A stretch of 64,000 bases of DNA from Peribacillus alkalitolerans (GTDB lineage: Bacteria; Bacillota; Bacilli; Bacillales; DSM-1321). Shown piece after piece: positions 52,128 to 61,569 of the stretch (its first letter is position 1; every line of letters begins with the position of its first letter). The translations under genes and the position numbers were made by a program. Under the pieces are notes generated by a model. That model was not told the origin of the DNA and ran no database searches. It saw only the letters and a program-made list of their open reading frames with translations. The stretch covers positions 1 through 64,000 of the forward strand of contig NZ_JAAGVZ010000010.1 in the NCBI RefSeq assembly GCF_010882125.1, in the 5' to 3' direction.

Positions 52128-53762
52128 ATGACTGTATTTATTGGGGGGGCATGGCCATATGCTAATGGTTCATTACATCTTGGCCATATCTCAAGTTTGT
52201 TACCAGGTGACATTTTAGCAAGGTATTATCGAATAAAAGGTGAAAAAGTCCTTTATGTTTCTGGAAGTGACTGTAATGGGACACCCATTTCCATTAAAGC
52301 TAAACAAGAAGGTGTTACGCCTAAAGAAATTGCGGATCGATACCATTGTGAGTTTCATGAGTGTTTTACGAAACTTGGATTTACCTTTGATTGTTATACT
52401 CGTACTGATACTCAGCATCATCACAAGGTCGTGCAGGAAATCTTTTTGGCATTACTTGATAAGGGATTGATTTATAAAAAAGAGATTGAACAAGCGTATT
52501 GTGAAAACTATCAACAATTTCTACCTGATAGGTATGTAGAAGGGGTGTGTCCACACTGTAAGAAGCAAGCCAGGGGAGATCAATGTGATCACTGCTCCTC
52601 TATCTTGGATCCATTGGATTTGCTCGAAAAAAAATGTGCGTTATGTGGGGAAGCACCAATCATTAGGAAAACAGAGCACTTTTATTTTGCCTTGAGTTCT
52701 TTTCAAAGTGAACTTAATAAGTATGTATCGGCTGCAAAACAAAACAACAGCTGGCGAGCTAATGCCATTCAACTGACAGAAAGGTATTTAAGAGAGGGAC
52801 TTCAAAATCGGGCTGTGTCTAGAGATTTACCAAATGGTGTGAGCGTACCAGTTACCGGATATGAAGATAAAAAAATCTATGTGTGGATCGAAGCTGTTTC
52901 AGGTTATCTATCAGCAAGTAAGCAATGGGCTAAAGAATCTGGGAAGAATGATAAAGATTTTTGGAGGACTGAGACCAAAACGTATTATGTCCATGGCAAA
53001 GACAATATTCCTTTCCATACCATTATTTGGCCAGCCATTCTTAAGGGAATTGGAAATCAAGCATTACCAGAACAGATTATATCCAATGAATACCTGACCC
53101 TTGAAAAAAAGAAGATATCAACAAGTAAAAACTGGGCTGTTTGGGTTCCAGATTTTTTGAAATCCTATCAAGCAGACTCAATACGGTATTTCTTATCTAT
53201 CAATGCTCCTGAGAAACATGATACTGATTTTTCATGGAGGGAATTTATTTATAGCCATAATAGTGAGCTTCTTGGGGCATATGGGAATTTTGTAAATCGT
53301 ACATTGAAATTTATTGATAAATATTATGAAGGTCACATACCCAATAGGCTTATTAATAATGATATTGAGAATAGAATAAACAACCTTTATGTTGAAGTAG
53401 GAGAGTTTATTGAAAAGGGTTGTTTTAAACTAGGATTAGAAAAAATTTTCGAATTTGTAAGAGATGCTAATAAGTATTTTGATTTAAACCAGCCATGGAA
53501 GCAGATAAATGAGGATGTGGAAGGTTGCAAAGAAACGATGAGTAACTGTGTTTTCATAATAGCTAATCTAGCTCAATTATTAGCTCCTTTTTTACCTTTT
53601 TCAAGTGAGGAGGTAAAAAATACACTTGGAATCAATCAATTTGAATGGAAAACAGTGGGGATTCCATCTAAGCAGGTAACTAATATTAAACCACTATTCG
53701 AAAGAATTGAATTAAAAAGGATAGAGGAAGAACTAGAAAAATTAAATAATCAGTTAAGATAA
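52128..53762 (+). CDS. metS: Methionyl-tRNA synthetase, second type
   Basis: A 544-residue class I synthetase: N-terminal H-L-G-H (HIGH) near residue 23 in N-G-S-L-H-L-G-H, a zinc-knuckle insert with three C-x2-C pairs (residues about 144-185), and a KMSKS-like loop reading K-K-I-S-T-S near 330. The C-terminal dimerising tRNA-binding domain of standard Bacillus MetS (about 650 residues) is absent. The sequence resembles the second MetRS found in some Gram-positive bacteria, which resists MetRS-directed antibiotics. Start ATG after AAAGGAGG. Controlled by the T-box leader. Confidence 0.88.
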   Translation: MTVFIGGAWPYANGSLHLGHISSLLPGDILARYYRIKGEKVLYVSGSDCNGTPISIKAKQEGVTPKEIADRYHCEFHECFTKLGFTFDCYTRTDTQHHHKVVQEIFLALLDKGLIYKKEIEQAYCENYQQFLPDRYVEGVCPHCKKQARGDQCDHCSSILDPLDLLEKKCALCGEAPIIRKTEHFYFALSSFQSELNKYVSAAKQNNSWRANAIQLTERYLREGLQNRAVSRDLPNGVSVPVTGYEDKKIYVWIEAVSGYLSASKQWAKESGKNDKDFWRTETKTYYVHGKDNIPFHTIIWPAILKGIGNQALPEQIISNEYLTLEKKKISTSKNWAVWVPDFLKSYQADSIRYFLSINAPEKHDTDFSWREFIYSHNSELLGAYGNFVNRTLKFIDKYYEGHIPNRLINNDIENRINNLYVEVGEFIEKGCFKLGLEKIFEFVRDANKYFDLNQPWKQINEDVEGCKETMSNCVFIIANLAQLLAPFLPFSSEEVKNTLGINQFEWKTVGIPSKQVTNIKPLFERIELKRIEEELEKLNNQLR

Positions 53763-53829
53763 GTTAACGGATTCATGGCTAAGTTCCTTCAGGTGCTCAT
53801 ACATATGAGTACAAAGGAGGGAGTGAAAC

Positions 53830-54708
53830 ATGAGAAGAGAGTTAATGGATAGGTTGCAGGAGCGACTATTCCAATATGTTGGAACTTCTGGCTTGTCAGT
53901 GAAAGATCCTAGAATTCTTAAAAGAATTGAATCATATGCAAAAAGAAATACTGAAATTGTCAATGTCAAGGCATGGGGAAACATTGTCGATATAAGCCAC
54001 ATGGATCCAGAAACTATTGTGGAGTATAGTGTTCGATATCATTTCTTTTTAAAGCAAAAGGAACATTTTTATATAGAAGAGCAACAAGAGTCACGGAGGG
54101 CTATTTTCTTTCAAGAAGATCTAATAGATGATCAAGAAATCAATGTCGATTTCCATCAGGAAACTGGGAGCGAAGAATTTCTTTGGGATGAAGTCCGCTC
54201 AAGTAAGGTCCCGTTCATTTATAACCGTATGAAGGCCATTCAATATGCCGAGAGATGGTGGGATAGCCGTAATCCCCGATATCAATCTTTTAAAGATAAT
54301 TGTACAAATTATATTTCTCAATGCTTGCGAGCGGGTGGTGCGCCTATATGGGGCAGTCCTAATCGCGGGAAAGGTTTTTGGTATTCAGGGTCTTCCTATA
54401 GCTATAGCTGGGCTGTAGCACATAGTTTAAAGCAATATCTTTCGAATTCAAAAACCGGATTACGTGCTAAGAAGGTTGCAAGGGTTACCGATTTGGAATT
54501 AGGTGATATCATTTGTTATGACTTTGAGGGGGATGGCAGATATAATCACAACACCATTATTACTGGAAGAGATGATGATGGAATGCCTCTTGTCAATGCA
54601 AATACGTATGATAGCAGGAAGAGATATTGGGCATATGAGGATTCTTCTGCATACACACCGAATATAAAATATACGTTTTTCCATATCGTAGACGATGAAA
54701 GAGATTAG
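53830..54708 (+). CDS. Amidase-domain protein (Amidase_6), YhbB-like
   Basis: A 292-residue protein whose C-terminal half is a papain-like Amidase_6 domain: Cys158 in D-N-C-T-N-Y-I-S-Q, His240 in Y-N-H-N-T-I-I-T-G and Asn/Asp in N-A-N-T-Y-D. Such domains cut peptide or amide bonds, often in cell-wall peptides. The N-terminal 130 residues show no signal peptide. It matches B. subtilis yhbB in position between queG and trmL. ATG after AAAGGAGGGAG. Confidence 0.85.
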   Translation: MRRELMDRLQERLFQYVGTSGLSVKDPRILKRIESYAKRNTEIVNVKAWGNIVDISHMDPETIVEYSVRYHFFLKQKEHFYIEEQQESRRAIFFQEDLIDDQEINVDFHQETGSEEFLWDEVRSSKVPFIYNRMKAIQYAERWWDSRNPRYQSFKDNCTNYISQCLRAGGAPIWGSPNRGKGFWYSGSSYSYSWAVAHSLKQYLSNSKTGLRAKKVARVTDLELGDIICYDFEGDGRYNHNTIITGRDDDGMPLVNANTYDSRKRYWAYEDSSAYTPNIKYTFFHIVDDERD

Positions 54709-54709
54709 G

Positions 54710-54737
54710 TTGTCCGATTGAAAAAGAGTGTTATAAT
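54710..54737 (+). promoter_or_regulatory. Sigma-A promoter of trmL
   Basis: -35 TTGTCC (54710-54715) and -10 TATAAT (54732-54737), spacer 16 bases, directly after the amidase gene. Confidence 0.7.
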
Positions 54738-54768
54738 AACAGGATAGATTATGTTTGAGGTGAAAGAA

Positions 54769-55242
54769 TTGGCTATACATGTGGTTTTATATCAACCAGA
54801 GATTCCTTCTAATACAGGCAATATTGCAAGAACATGCGCTGGAACAGATACAGCGCTTCATTTAATACGCCCGCTAGGTTTTTCTACAGATGATAAAATG
54901 CTAAAAAGGGCAGGGCTCGATTATTGGGAGCATGTCAACATTACGTATTATGATTCATTGGAAGAATTTTTTCAGAAAAATGAAGCTGGAGAGTTCTTTT
55001 TCCTATCAAAAAGAGGAACAATTCCTTATACAACTTTTGATTATAGCAACAAAGAAAAGGATTATTTCTTTATTTTCGGTAGAGAAACAAAGGGTTTACC
55101 TGCGGAGGTTATTGAAAAGAATACCGATCGTTGTTTACGTATCCCAATGACAGATAACATTCGCTCCTTAAATCTTTCTAATACAGCAGCAATCCTTATT
55201 TATGAGGCATTAAGACAACAGGATTTTGGTCACTTAGTTTAA
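54769..55242 (+). CDS. trmL: tRNA (cytidine/uridine-34-2'-O)-methyltransferase
   Basis: A 157-residue SPOUT methyltransferase that modifies the wobble base of tRNA-Leu. Typical segments: Y-Q-P-E-I-P-x-N-T-G-N-I-A-R-T-C near the N terminus, G-R-E-T-K-G-L-P near 110, and the knotted C terminus R-I-P-M-T-D-N-I-R-S-L-N-L-S-N-T. The TTG at 54769 follows GAGGTGAA; an ATG at 54751 precedes that site. Called cspR in B. subtilis. Confidence 0.94.
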   Translation: MAIHVVLYQPEIPSNTGNIARTCAGTDTALHLIRPLGFSTDDKMLKRAGLDYWEHVNITYYDSLEEFFQKNEAGEFFFLSKRGTIPYTTFDYSNKEKDYFFIFGRETKGLPAEVIEKNTDRCLRIPMTDNIRSLNLSNTAAILIYEALRQQDFGHLV

Positions 55243-55270
55243 CCTATCTTCAACGATAGGTTATTTTTTT
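55241..55270 (+). terminator. Terminator of trmL
   Basis: TAACCTATC and GATAGGTTA form the stem around TTCAAC, followed by TTTTTTTT. Confidence 0.9.
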
Positions 55271-55284
55271 TCTTCAGAAATTTA

Positions 55285-55390
55285 AATTGGAAACGTAGAA
55301 GTACGTCGACGTAGAGAAAAGAATAAGTACAACTTCTAGCTTCGCCTAAGGCTCGTCAATCGTTTAGTTTTCTAATCTAGAGCATCTTAA
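55285..55390. repeat. Short intergenic repeat, copy 1
   Basis: CTTCGCCTAAGGCTCGTCAA and AGTTTTCTAAT in this block resemble 56308-56355 (CTTCGCCTTAACGCTCGCCA and AGTTTTCTAAT). It also contains GTACGTCGACGTA. No gene is seen in 55271-55479. Confidence 0.6.
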
Positions 55391-55479
55391 TCAATCGTTT
55401 GTTTAAAAATTTTGGAGGGTATAAGTGTTGGGGTTTTTTCAAATCATAAAGCTGTAAAATACAGTTTGGAGGGAAAAGG

Positions 55480-55911
55480 ATGCGAACATTAAATGATATT
55501 ATGACCACTGATGTAGAAACTTGTACACCTTTAGATAATGCCTACGAAGTGGCTGTGAAGATGAAGGAGTATGATGTAGGGGCGATTCCGATTTGTGATG
55601 CAGGAAATATAGTAGGAATCATCACGGATCGAGATCTTGCTTTAAGATGTATCGCTGATAAGCATCCAGGTTCTTCTAAAGTGACAGACATTATGAGTCA
55701 ACGTCTGGTAACTGCTACACCAGATATGAGTGTGGATGAAGCAAGTGCATTAATGGCAAAGGAACAAATCAGACGATTGCCTGTTGTGGAAGGGAAAAAG
55801 CTAGTAGGTATCGTTGCTCTTGGAGACCTCGCAGTGCGCAATGAATCAGAGGATGAAGCTGGGCAAGCATTATCAGAAATTTCCCATTCAAATGAGAATC
55901 AAATTTTCTAA
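55480..55911 (+). CDS. Paired CBS-domain protein
   Basis: A 143-residue cytoplasmic protein of two CBS domains (about 8-60 and 72-125), each ending with the I-I-T-D-R-D-L-A or V-A-L-G-D-L-A pattern. The pair binds adenosine nucleotides in other proteins and usually senses energy charge. A short acidic tail follows. ATG after TTGGAGGGAAAAGG. Similar to B. subtilis YhcV-type stand-alone CBS proteins; the target is unknown. Confidence 0.88.
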   Translation: MRTLNDIMTTDVETCTPLDNAYEVAVKMKEYDVGAIPICDAGNIVGIITDRDLALRCIADKHPGSSKVTDIMSQRLVTATPDMSVDEASALMAKEQIRRLPVVEGKKLVGIVALGDLAVRNESEDEAGQALSEISHSNENQIF

Positions 55912-55932
55912 TTTGAAAACCTTTAACACAAA

Positions 55933-55970
55933 CAAAAAAAGAAGCCTGAATTGGCTTCTTTTATTTTTTT
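55933..55970. terminator. Terminator between the CBS gene and a small minus-strand gene
   Basis: AAAAGAAGCC pairs with GGCTTCTTTT, with A and T runs on both sides, so it may work in both directions. Confidence 0.85.
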
Positions 55971-56053
55971 ACATGAGGTTTGCTATCGTAGCCAGCAGTA
56001 AAGATTGCAGCTAGGAATGTAGCAGTCACACCAAGAATGATAATTGTACCCAT
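55961..56053 (-). CDS. Small membrane protein of 30 residues
   Basis: A 30-residue frame with a very strong site (AAGGAGGATGACATA before ATG at 56053). Residues 2-20 form one hydrophobic helix (I-I-I-L-G-V-T-A-T-F-L-A-A-I-F) and the tail is Y-D-S-K-P-H-V-K-K. I do not recognise the family. The site quality and helix make a real small protein likely. Confidence 0.65.
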   Translation of the reverse strand: MGTIIILGVTATFLAAIFTAGYDSKPHVKK

Positions 56054-56279
56054 TATGTCATCCTCCTTGTCATACATATTTTACCCAATTGCACAATAAA
56101 ATTATTATACCCTAATAAAATCGTAGGGAAAAGAGAAACTGTGGAGATTTTATTACATTGGTAAGTATTAATGAGTGAAATGGAATAGAAAAGGGTTACT
56201 TCGGAGGGAAAAGAAGGGCTTTTTTGTGCCATGGATAGCATTAATTGGCAACATAGTAGAAATTCCTCTAGATGCCAAT

Positions 56280-56360
56280 TTTAGGTATAAAGTATGAGTG
56301 CAAATTCTCCTCTGACTTCGCCTTAACGCTCGCCAATCGGGGGAGTTTTCTAATTCATCA
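56280..56360. repeat. Short intergenic repeat, copy 2
   Basis: Partner of the block at 55285-55390, sharing the CTTCGCCTTA...GCTCG.CAATCG...AGTTTTCTAAT pattern. The remaining gap 56054-56430 holds a sigma-E-like promoter and no gene. Confidence 0.6.
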
Positions 56361-56361
56361 C

Positions 56362-56390
56362 TCATGTTTGGTCAAACCGGTGCATACATT
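56362..56390 (+). promoter_or_regulatory. Sigma-E-like sporulation promoter of prkA
   Basis: -35 TCATGTT (56362-56368) and -10 CATACATT (56383-56390) are 14 bases apart. They fit the mother-cell sigma-E consensus (about KMATATT and CATACAHT) with one mismatch in each part at most. The start codon is 40 bases downstream. Confidence 0.7.
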
Positions 56391-56430
56391 ATAGAAATCA
56401 TCTCTGAAGAGGACATGGGGAGGTCTTTGA

Positions 56431-58326
56431 ATGGATATTCTAAAGAAAATCGAACGATACAGAGAAGAAGAGCAGAAGCTTAAGTGGGAAGGGACATTTG
56501 CGGACTATTTGGAATTGGTGAAGGAACGACCTTGGATTGCACAATCAGCACATTCTAGAGTGTATAACATGATCAAAGATGCAGGGATTGAAGTAGTAAA
56601 TGGCAAAAAGCAGTATAAATTCTTCAGCCATCAAATGTTTGGATTAGAGGAAGCGTTAGAAAGGCTTGTTGAAGAATATTTCCATCCTGCCGCCAAAAGA
56701 TTAGATGTACGTAAAAGGATTTTGTTGTTGATGGGTCCAGTCAGTGGAGGTAAATCTACTTTAGTTGCACTTTTGAAACGGGGATTGGAACAATATTCTC
56801 ATACAGATCGAGGTGCTGTATTTGCGATTAAGGGTTGCCCAATGCACGAGGATCCATTACATTTGATCCCACACCATTTAAGAAGTGAATTCTTTGATGA
56901 ATATGGAATTCGTATTGAAGGGAATCTTTCACCTCTTAATATGATGAGACTTGAGCAAGAGTATGGTGGGCGCATTGAGGATATGTTAGTTGAAAGGGTA
57001 TTTTTATCAGAAGATAAGCGTGTTGGAATTGGTACATTCAGTCCTTCCGATCCTAAATCACAGGATATAGCCGATCTGACGGGAAGTATCGATTTCTCTA
57101 CAATTGCTGAATTTGGTTCTGAGTCCGATCCGCGTGCCTACCGATTTGATGGAGAACTAAACAAAGCGAATCGTGGGATGATGGAATTCCAAGAGATGTT
57201 GAAATGCGATGAGAAATTTCTTTGGCACTTACTTTCACTGACTCAGGAAGGGAACTTTAAGGCAGGAAGGTTTGCTTTGATTAGTGCTGATGAGCTAATC
57301 GTGGCCCATACCAATGAAACGGAGTACCGCTCCTTTATTTCCAATAAGAAAAACGAGGCCCTACATTCTCGTATCATTGTTATGCCTGTGCCATATAACT
57401 TGAAGGTAACTGAAGAAGAAAAGATTTATGAAAAAATGATTGGTGAAAGTGATGTTCGGGATGTTCATATTGCGCCGCATACTCTGAGAGTAGCTGCCAT
57501 GTTTTCGATCTTAACAAGATTGAAGGATCCGAAAAAAGGTGATATTGATCTAGTTAAGAAAATGCGTCTTTACGACGGGGAGAACGTTGAGGGATACAAT
57601 TCAGCTGATGTGGAAGAGCTTAAGAAAGAGTACCAGGATGAAGGAATGTCTGGTATTGACCCACGCTATGTGATCAACCGGATTTCATCTACTCTCATCC
57701 GAAAAGAAGTGCCTTCAATAAATGCTTTAGATGTATTACGTTCTTTGAAGGAAGGATTGGATCAGCATCCTTCCATTACAAACGAGCTTCGCGAGAAATA
57801 TTTGAACTATATATCCCTGGCGCGTAAGGAATACGACACTATTGCGAAGAAAGAGGTTCAAAAAGCATTTGTGTATTCCTATGAAGAATCGGCCAAGACA
57901 TTGATGGACAATTATTTAGATAATGTAGAGGCATACTGCAATAAGTCAAAGCTTCGTGATCCGCTTACTGGAGAAGAAATTACTTCAGACGAAAAGCTAA
58001 TGAGGTCTATTGAAGAGCAAATCGGCATTTCTGAGAATGCGAAGAAAGCATTCCGCGAAGAAATCTTAATCCGTATTTCTGCTTATGCCCGTAAAGGAAA
58101 ACGATTCGATTACAATTCACACGACCGTTTACGTGAAGCCATTCAGAAGAAACTTTTCGCAGATTTGAAGGATGTAGTGAAAATTACGACCTCTTCAAAG
58201 ACTCCGGATGAGCAACAGCTGAAGAAGATTAACGAAGTTGTAAAGCGTCTAGTAGACGATCATGGATATAGCGCAGCTTCTGCTAATGAATTGCTACGTT
58301 ATGTAGGAAGTTTGTTGAATCGATAA
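56431..58326 (+). CDS. prkA: Serine protein kinase PrkA
   Basis: A 631-residue protein of the PrkA family: AAA+ core with Walker A G-P-V-S-G-G-K-S-T near residues 105-113, followed by the PrkA C-terminal domain (from about 390). In B. subtilis it is a sporulation protein that affects mother-cell gene expression; ATP-dependent protease as well as kinase activity has been reported for the family. ATG after GGGGAGGTCTTTGA. The sigma-E-like promoter just upstream fits sporulation control. Partner yhbH lies downstream. Confidence 0.96.
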   Translation: MDILKKIERYREEEQKLKWEGTFADYLELVKERPWIAQSAHSRVYNMIKDAGIEVVNGKKQYKFFSHQMFGLEEALERLVEEYFHPAAKRLDVRKRILLLMGPVSGGKSTLVALLKRGLEQYSHTDRGAVFAIKGCPMHEDPLHLIPHHLRSEFFDEYGIRIEGNLSPLNMMRLEQEYGGRIEDMLVERVFLSEDKRVGIGTFSPSDPKSQDIADLTGSIDFSTIAEFGSESDPRAYRFDGELNKANRGMMEFQEMLKCDEKFLWHLLSLTQEGNFKAGRFALISADELIVAHTNETEYRSFISNKKNEALHSRIIVMPVPYNLKVTEEEKIYEKMIGESDVRDVHIAPHTLRVAAMFSILTRLKDPKKGDIDLVKKMRLYDGENVEGYNSADVEELKKEYQDEGMSGIDPRYVINRISSTLIRKEVPSINALDVLRSLKEGLDQHPSITNELREKYLNYISLARKEYDTIAKKEVQKAFVYSYEESAKTLMDNYLDNVEAYCNKSKLRDPLTGEEITSDEKLMRSIEEQIGISENAKKAFREEILIRISAYARKGKRFDYNSHDRLREAIQKKLFADLKDVVKITTSSKTPDEQQLKKINEVVKRLVDDHGYSAASANELLRYVGSLLNR

Positions 58327-58343
58327 AATGGTTTTATAGAAAT

Positions 58344-58370
58344 GGCCGTTGGTTTGTCCAACGGCTTTTC
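58344..58370 (+). terminator. Terminator of prkA
   Basis: GCCGTTGG and CCAACGGC form a short strong stem around TTTGT, followed by TTTTC. Confidence 0.85.
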
Positions 58371-58588
58371 AATTTAGTGTGATATGTCTTAGTAAGCCAC
58401 CAAAACTTTTTAACAGACAAACAAAATTAATTATACCTAGTAAGGGTTTGAATGCACTATTTTTTGTGGAGGCTTAGCGACCAAAAGATCACTAGATTTT
58501 AAGCACCTACTAAAATCCCAAGTCGTGTTTCATTATAAGAGTGAAGGGGTACATGGTAATAAACAATAAACTTAGAGGTGAAAGAACT

Positions 58589-58765
58589 ATGACAAAGGAT
58601 GGAAAAAAGGAGAAAGTACCTGAAAATAGCTCTATGGCAAAGAACATGAAAGAGATGAAAGTGCTAGGTAAGGAAATGGATAGAATGAAGACAGGTAAAG
58701 AGTTGGAGCAAGAGACCGGTAAGATGTCTGATCCACTCCAATTCAAAGTTAAGGAACAATCGTAG
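58589..58765 (+). CDS. Small hydrophilic protein of 58 residues between prkA and yhbH
   Basis: A lysine-, glutamate- and methionine-rich frame of 58 residues (net charge near zero to positive) with no membrane segment and predicted helices (S-S-M-A-K-N-M-K-E-M-K-V-L-G-K-E-M). ATG at 58589 after GAGGTGAAAG; an earlier frame start at 58541 lacks a good site. Not recognised. Its place between two sporulation genes suggests a small spore protein, which is inference only. Confidence 0.65.
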   Translation: MTKDGKKEKVPENSSMAKNMKEMKVLGKEMDRMKTGKELEQETGKMSDPLQFKVKEQS

Positions 58766-58773
58766 GAGGATAA

Positions 58774-58804
58774 AAAGCAAATGGGGAATCCCTCTTTGCT
58801 TTTA
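58774..58804 (+). terminator. Rho-independent terminator
   Basis: AAAAGCAAA pairs with TTTGCTTTT around GGGGAATCCCTC, itself partly paired. The stretch 58805-59280 holds no gene or clear promoter that I can support. Confidence 0.8.
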
Positions 58805-59295
58805 TTTGATTAATTTCTTCTTTAGCCTTCTTGATTGCTTCCCCCTTATTTCTCTTCCATCTCTACAATATTTTCCCTCGTTTTAAATAAAACGATTTGA
58901 ATAATGAGATAAAAATTAGGAGCTTGCCTCATATTTGTAGTCAATAAGAAAAAATTTAGTAGGCTAAAGCACAATTGTCTAAATAATTTGGAAATTATTC
59001 TGTTTTCCTGCATAGGATAGAGTAATCCAACTTCCTTTTATGTATGAATATTCAAAGGATACTATATTAAAGGAGATACTTGAATTTTATATTCATTATT
59101 TTGCCACTCAGCCATTAGAGGATTCTTTGAGATATGAGTGGGATAACCTATCACCCACATGTTAATGTATTGTTTTCGTAAAGCACTGATTGCCGAGTCC
59201 GGTTTAATCGGTGCTTTTGACACTCGCCATATAATATGAAGGAAATGGAAATGTGTGAATGCATTTTTAAAAAAATTATGTAGGAGGGGAAAAAT

Positions 59296-60465
59296 ATGTC
59301 GGATGCTAATAATCATCAATTTGTGATTTCCAAGGAAGATTGGTCCCTCCATCGCAAAGGCTTTGACGATCAACAACGTCACCAGGAAAAGGTTCAAGAA
59401 GCGATTAAGAATAATTTGCCGGATTTAATTTCAGAAGAAAACATTGTCATGTCAAATGGTCGTGAAGTGATCAAGATTCCAATACGCTCTCTAGATGAAT
59501 ACAAAATTAGATACAACTATGATAAAAATAAGCATGTCGGCCAAGGCGACGGAGATAGTCAAGTAGGTGATGTGGTCGCAAGAGATGGATCAGCTAACCA
59601 AAAAGCACCGGGTAAAGGGCAAGGGGCTGGGGACCAAGCGGGAGAAGATTACTACGAAGCAGAAGTTTCTATGTTGGAGATAGAAGAGGCGCTCTTCAGT
59701 CAGTTGGAGCTGCCTAATCTGCAACGGAAGGAACAGGATGAAAATATTGTTGAGAACATTGAATTCAACGATATTCGTAAAACAGGCTTAATGGGGAATA
59801 TCGATAAAAAGAAAACGATGATGACTGCATTCAAGCGAAATGCGTTGAGTGGCCAGCCTAAATTTCATCCAATATATAAAGAAGATTTAAAGTTCAAAAC
59901 GTGGAATGAAATCGTCAAGCCCGATTCTAAAGCGGTCGTCATAGCGATGATGGATACGTCTGGAAGTATGGGGATGTGGGAAAAGTATATGGCTAGAAGC
60001 TTTTTCTTCTGGATGACTAGATTTCTTCGGACGAAATATGAAACAGTCGATATTGAATTTATCGCACATCATACAGAGGCTAAAGTCGTGAGTGAGGAAG
60101 ACTTCTTTTCCAAAGGGGAGAGTGGAGGAACAATTTGCTCATCTGCGTACCGCAAAGCCTTAGAAGTCATTGATTTAAAATATAATCCTCGTAAATATAA
60201 CATCTATCCATTCCACTTCTCTGACGGAGATAACCTGACCTCTGACAATGCACGTTGTGTAAAGCTCGTAGAAGAAATAATGAAACATTCCAATATGTTC
60301 GGCTATGGAGAGGTTAATCAATATAACCGTCACTCTACTCTTATGAGCGCCTATAAAAACGTCAACAATGAAAAGTTCCGCTATTTTATCCTTAAACAAA
60401 AATCAGATGTTTTTCATTCAATGAAGAGCTTCTTTAAGAAGGAAGAGAATAAGCAGTTTGTATAG
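59296..60465 (+). CDS. yhbH: Sporulation protein YhbH (DUF444)
   Basis: A 389-residue DUF444 protein: N-terminal [15 protein letters not shown], a Gly/Asp-rich linker near 95-125, and a C-terminal von Willebrand A-like domain with the MIDAS motif D-T-S-G-S-M (about 217-222) and G-G-T-I-C-S-S. It partners with PrkA in many bacteria (YeaG/YeaH in E. coli). ATG after AGGAGGGG. The window keeps the usual prkA-yhbH order with one small gene between. Confidence 0.95.
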   Translation: MSDANNHQFVISKEDWSLHRKGFDDQQRHQEKVQEAIKNNLPDLISEENIVMSNGREVIKIPIRSLDEYKIRYNYDKNKHVGQGDGDSQVGDVVARDGSANQKAPGKGQGAGDQAGEDYYEAEVSMLEIEEALFSQLELPNLQRKEQDENIVENIEFNDIRKTGLMGNIDKKKTMMTAFKRNALSGQPKFHPIYKEDLKFKTWNEIVKPDSKAVVIAMMDTSGSMGMWEKYMARSFFFWMTRFLRTKYETVDIEFIAHHTEAKVVSEEDFFSKGESGGTICSSAYRKALEVIDLKYNPRKYNIYPFHFSDGDNLTSDNARCVKLVEEIMKHSNMFGYGEVNQYNRHSTLMSAYKNVNNEKFRYFILKQKSDVFHSMKSFFKKEENKQFV

Positions 60466-60474
60466 GATGAAAAT

Positions 60475-60506
60475 GGAGTGACCCAAGTTTCAAGGGGTCA
60501 CTCCTA
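60475..60506. terminator. Bidirectional terminator
   Basis: GGAGTGACCC pairs with GGGTCACTCC. It lies between the converging yhbH and anti-sigma genes. T runs are weak. Confidence 0.75.
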
Positions 60507-60513
60507 AAATTGT

Positions 60514-61569
60514 TTAATTGAGTCTCTTCTTATCTTTACTTAGAATGATAATCTCATATGGATCGTTTCTTACATCTTTTGTCAGTTCATCCGTTTGAAT
60601 GAAGGTTTTAATCTCATTTTCAATTTTTTCTACGATATCTTTCGCATCTGAATCAGAGGATTTGATGGACGTTTTTAATTTAATCTGTAGTGGCAGTGGA
60701 TGGAAGGAATAACCGTATCCAGTAACCTTAAACTCGTCATTTTCCATTAAACCATGACCAATAATGCTTACTATATTATTTTTGCCCCAACGTAGTTCTT
60801 GTTCACGCGCTTTCATATCTATTCTAGTTACTTTAAGCTTGAATTCTCCGTATTCCTGAGCGGTAGAACGAAGGAGTTCTTTTAGCTCTGGTATCCTTTT
60901 TTCTGTTTTCGGTACCGCCACGTAAATGAATTTCTCTATTTTATTAATACGAGCCTCGATAGGGAAAGCCGTTACATAACCATTTTTCTCGAGTTGTTCG
61001 AGGATCTTTCTTTCAAGTTCCTGACTGTCTTTAATATATTGTGCTTCTTCTGCGGTTTCTTTGTGTGGTGCGAAAACTCTTGTGTCTACCTTAACTTTAA
61101 CTGAATATTTTCCGAATTGATTTGAATCTAATACTTCGTTAACACTCTTTTGCACAGCATCTTTATTATCAGATAAATATTGTTTTGACCCTGCTAATAA
61201 AATAGTCATTTCTTTTTTTTGAATGGAAATCTCTATGTTTCTAAAATCGTAACCTTCTTTTATCAAAGCATCCGCTACAACATCTAAGACCTGGTATTTT
61301 ATCTCTTCCTGTTTAATAAAAGAACTAAGGTAAGGAATTTGCGCGACTACTTTGGCCATTGCAGGTGAGACATAGGCTGATCCAATCAATATGGAAAAGA
61401 AAGCTACTACAGCAATACTAAAATATGCAATTTTTCTCATCCCCGATTTGTTGCTCTTTTTCATTTTATGTTCTTTATAACCATTAATAGAGTTCAATAC
61501 ATATTGTTTATTTTTATCTTTAAATCGGATTTCGGTTATTTCTTTAGGATATTGAAATTTATCAACCAT
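60514..61569 (-). CDS. Membrane partner of an ECF sigma factor (DUF4030/DUF4179-like)
   Basis: A 351-residue protein with a cytoplasmic N-terminal segment of about 45 residues, a single transmembrane helix (I-A-Y-F-S-I-A-V-V-A-F-F-S-I-L-I-G, about 47-65) and a large extracytoplasmic domain. It overlaps the sigma gene by eight bases, and this layout is standard for anti-sigma factors. The N-terminal segment would hold the sigma factor; the outer domain would sense a signal. The start ATG at 61569 follows GGAGGGGCAGTTCT. Confidence 0.8.
   Translation of the reverse strand: MVDKFQYPKEITEIRFKDKNKQYVLNSINGYKEHKMKKSNKSGMRKIAYFSIAVVAFFSILIGSAYVSPAMAKVVAQIPYLSSFIKQEEIKYQVLDVVADALIKEGYDFRNIEISIQKKEMTILLAGSKQYLSDNKDAVQKSVNEVLDSNQFGKYSVKVKVDTRVFAPHKETAEEAQYIKDSQELERKILEQLEKNGYVTAFPIEARINKIEKFIYVAVPKTEKRIPELKELLRSTAQEYGEFKLKVTRIDMKAREQELRWGKNNIVSIIGHGLMENDEFKVTGYGYSFHPLPLQIKLKTSIKSSDSDAKDIVEKIENEIKTFIQTDELTKDVRNDPYEIIILSKDKKRLN

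Noticed and set aside
59062..59397. Minus-strand 111-residue frame before yhbH
   Set aside because: It overlaps the start and ribosome site of yhbH and shows no family features or own ribosome site.
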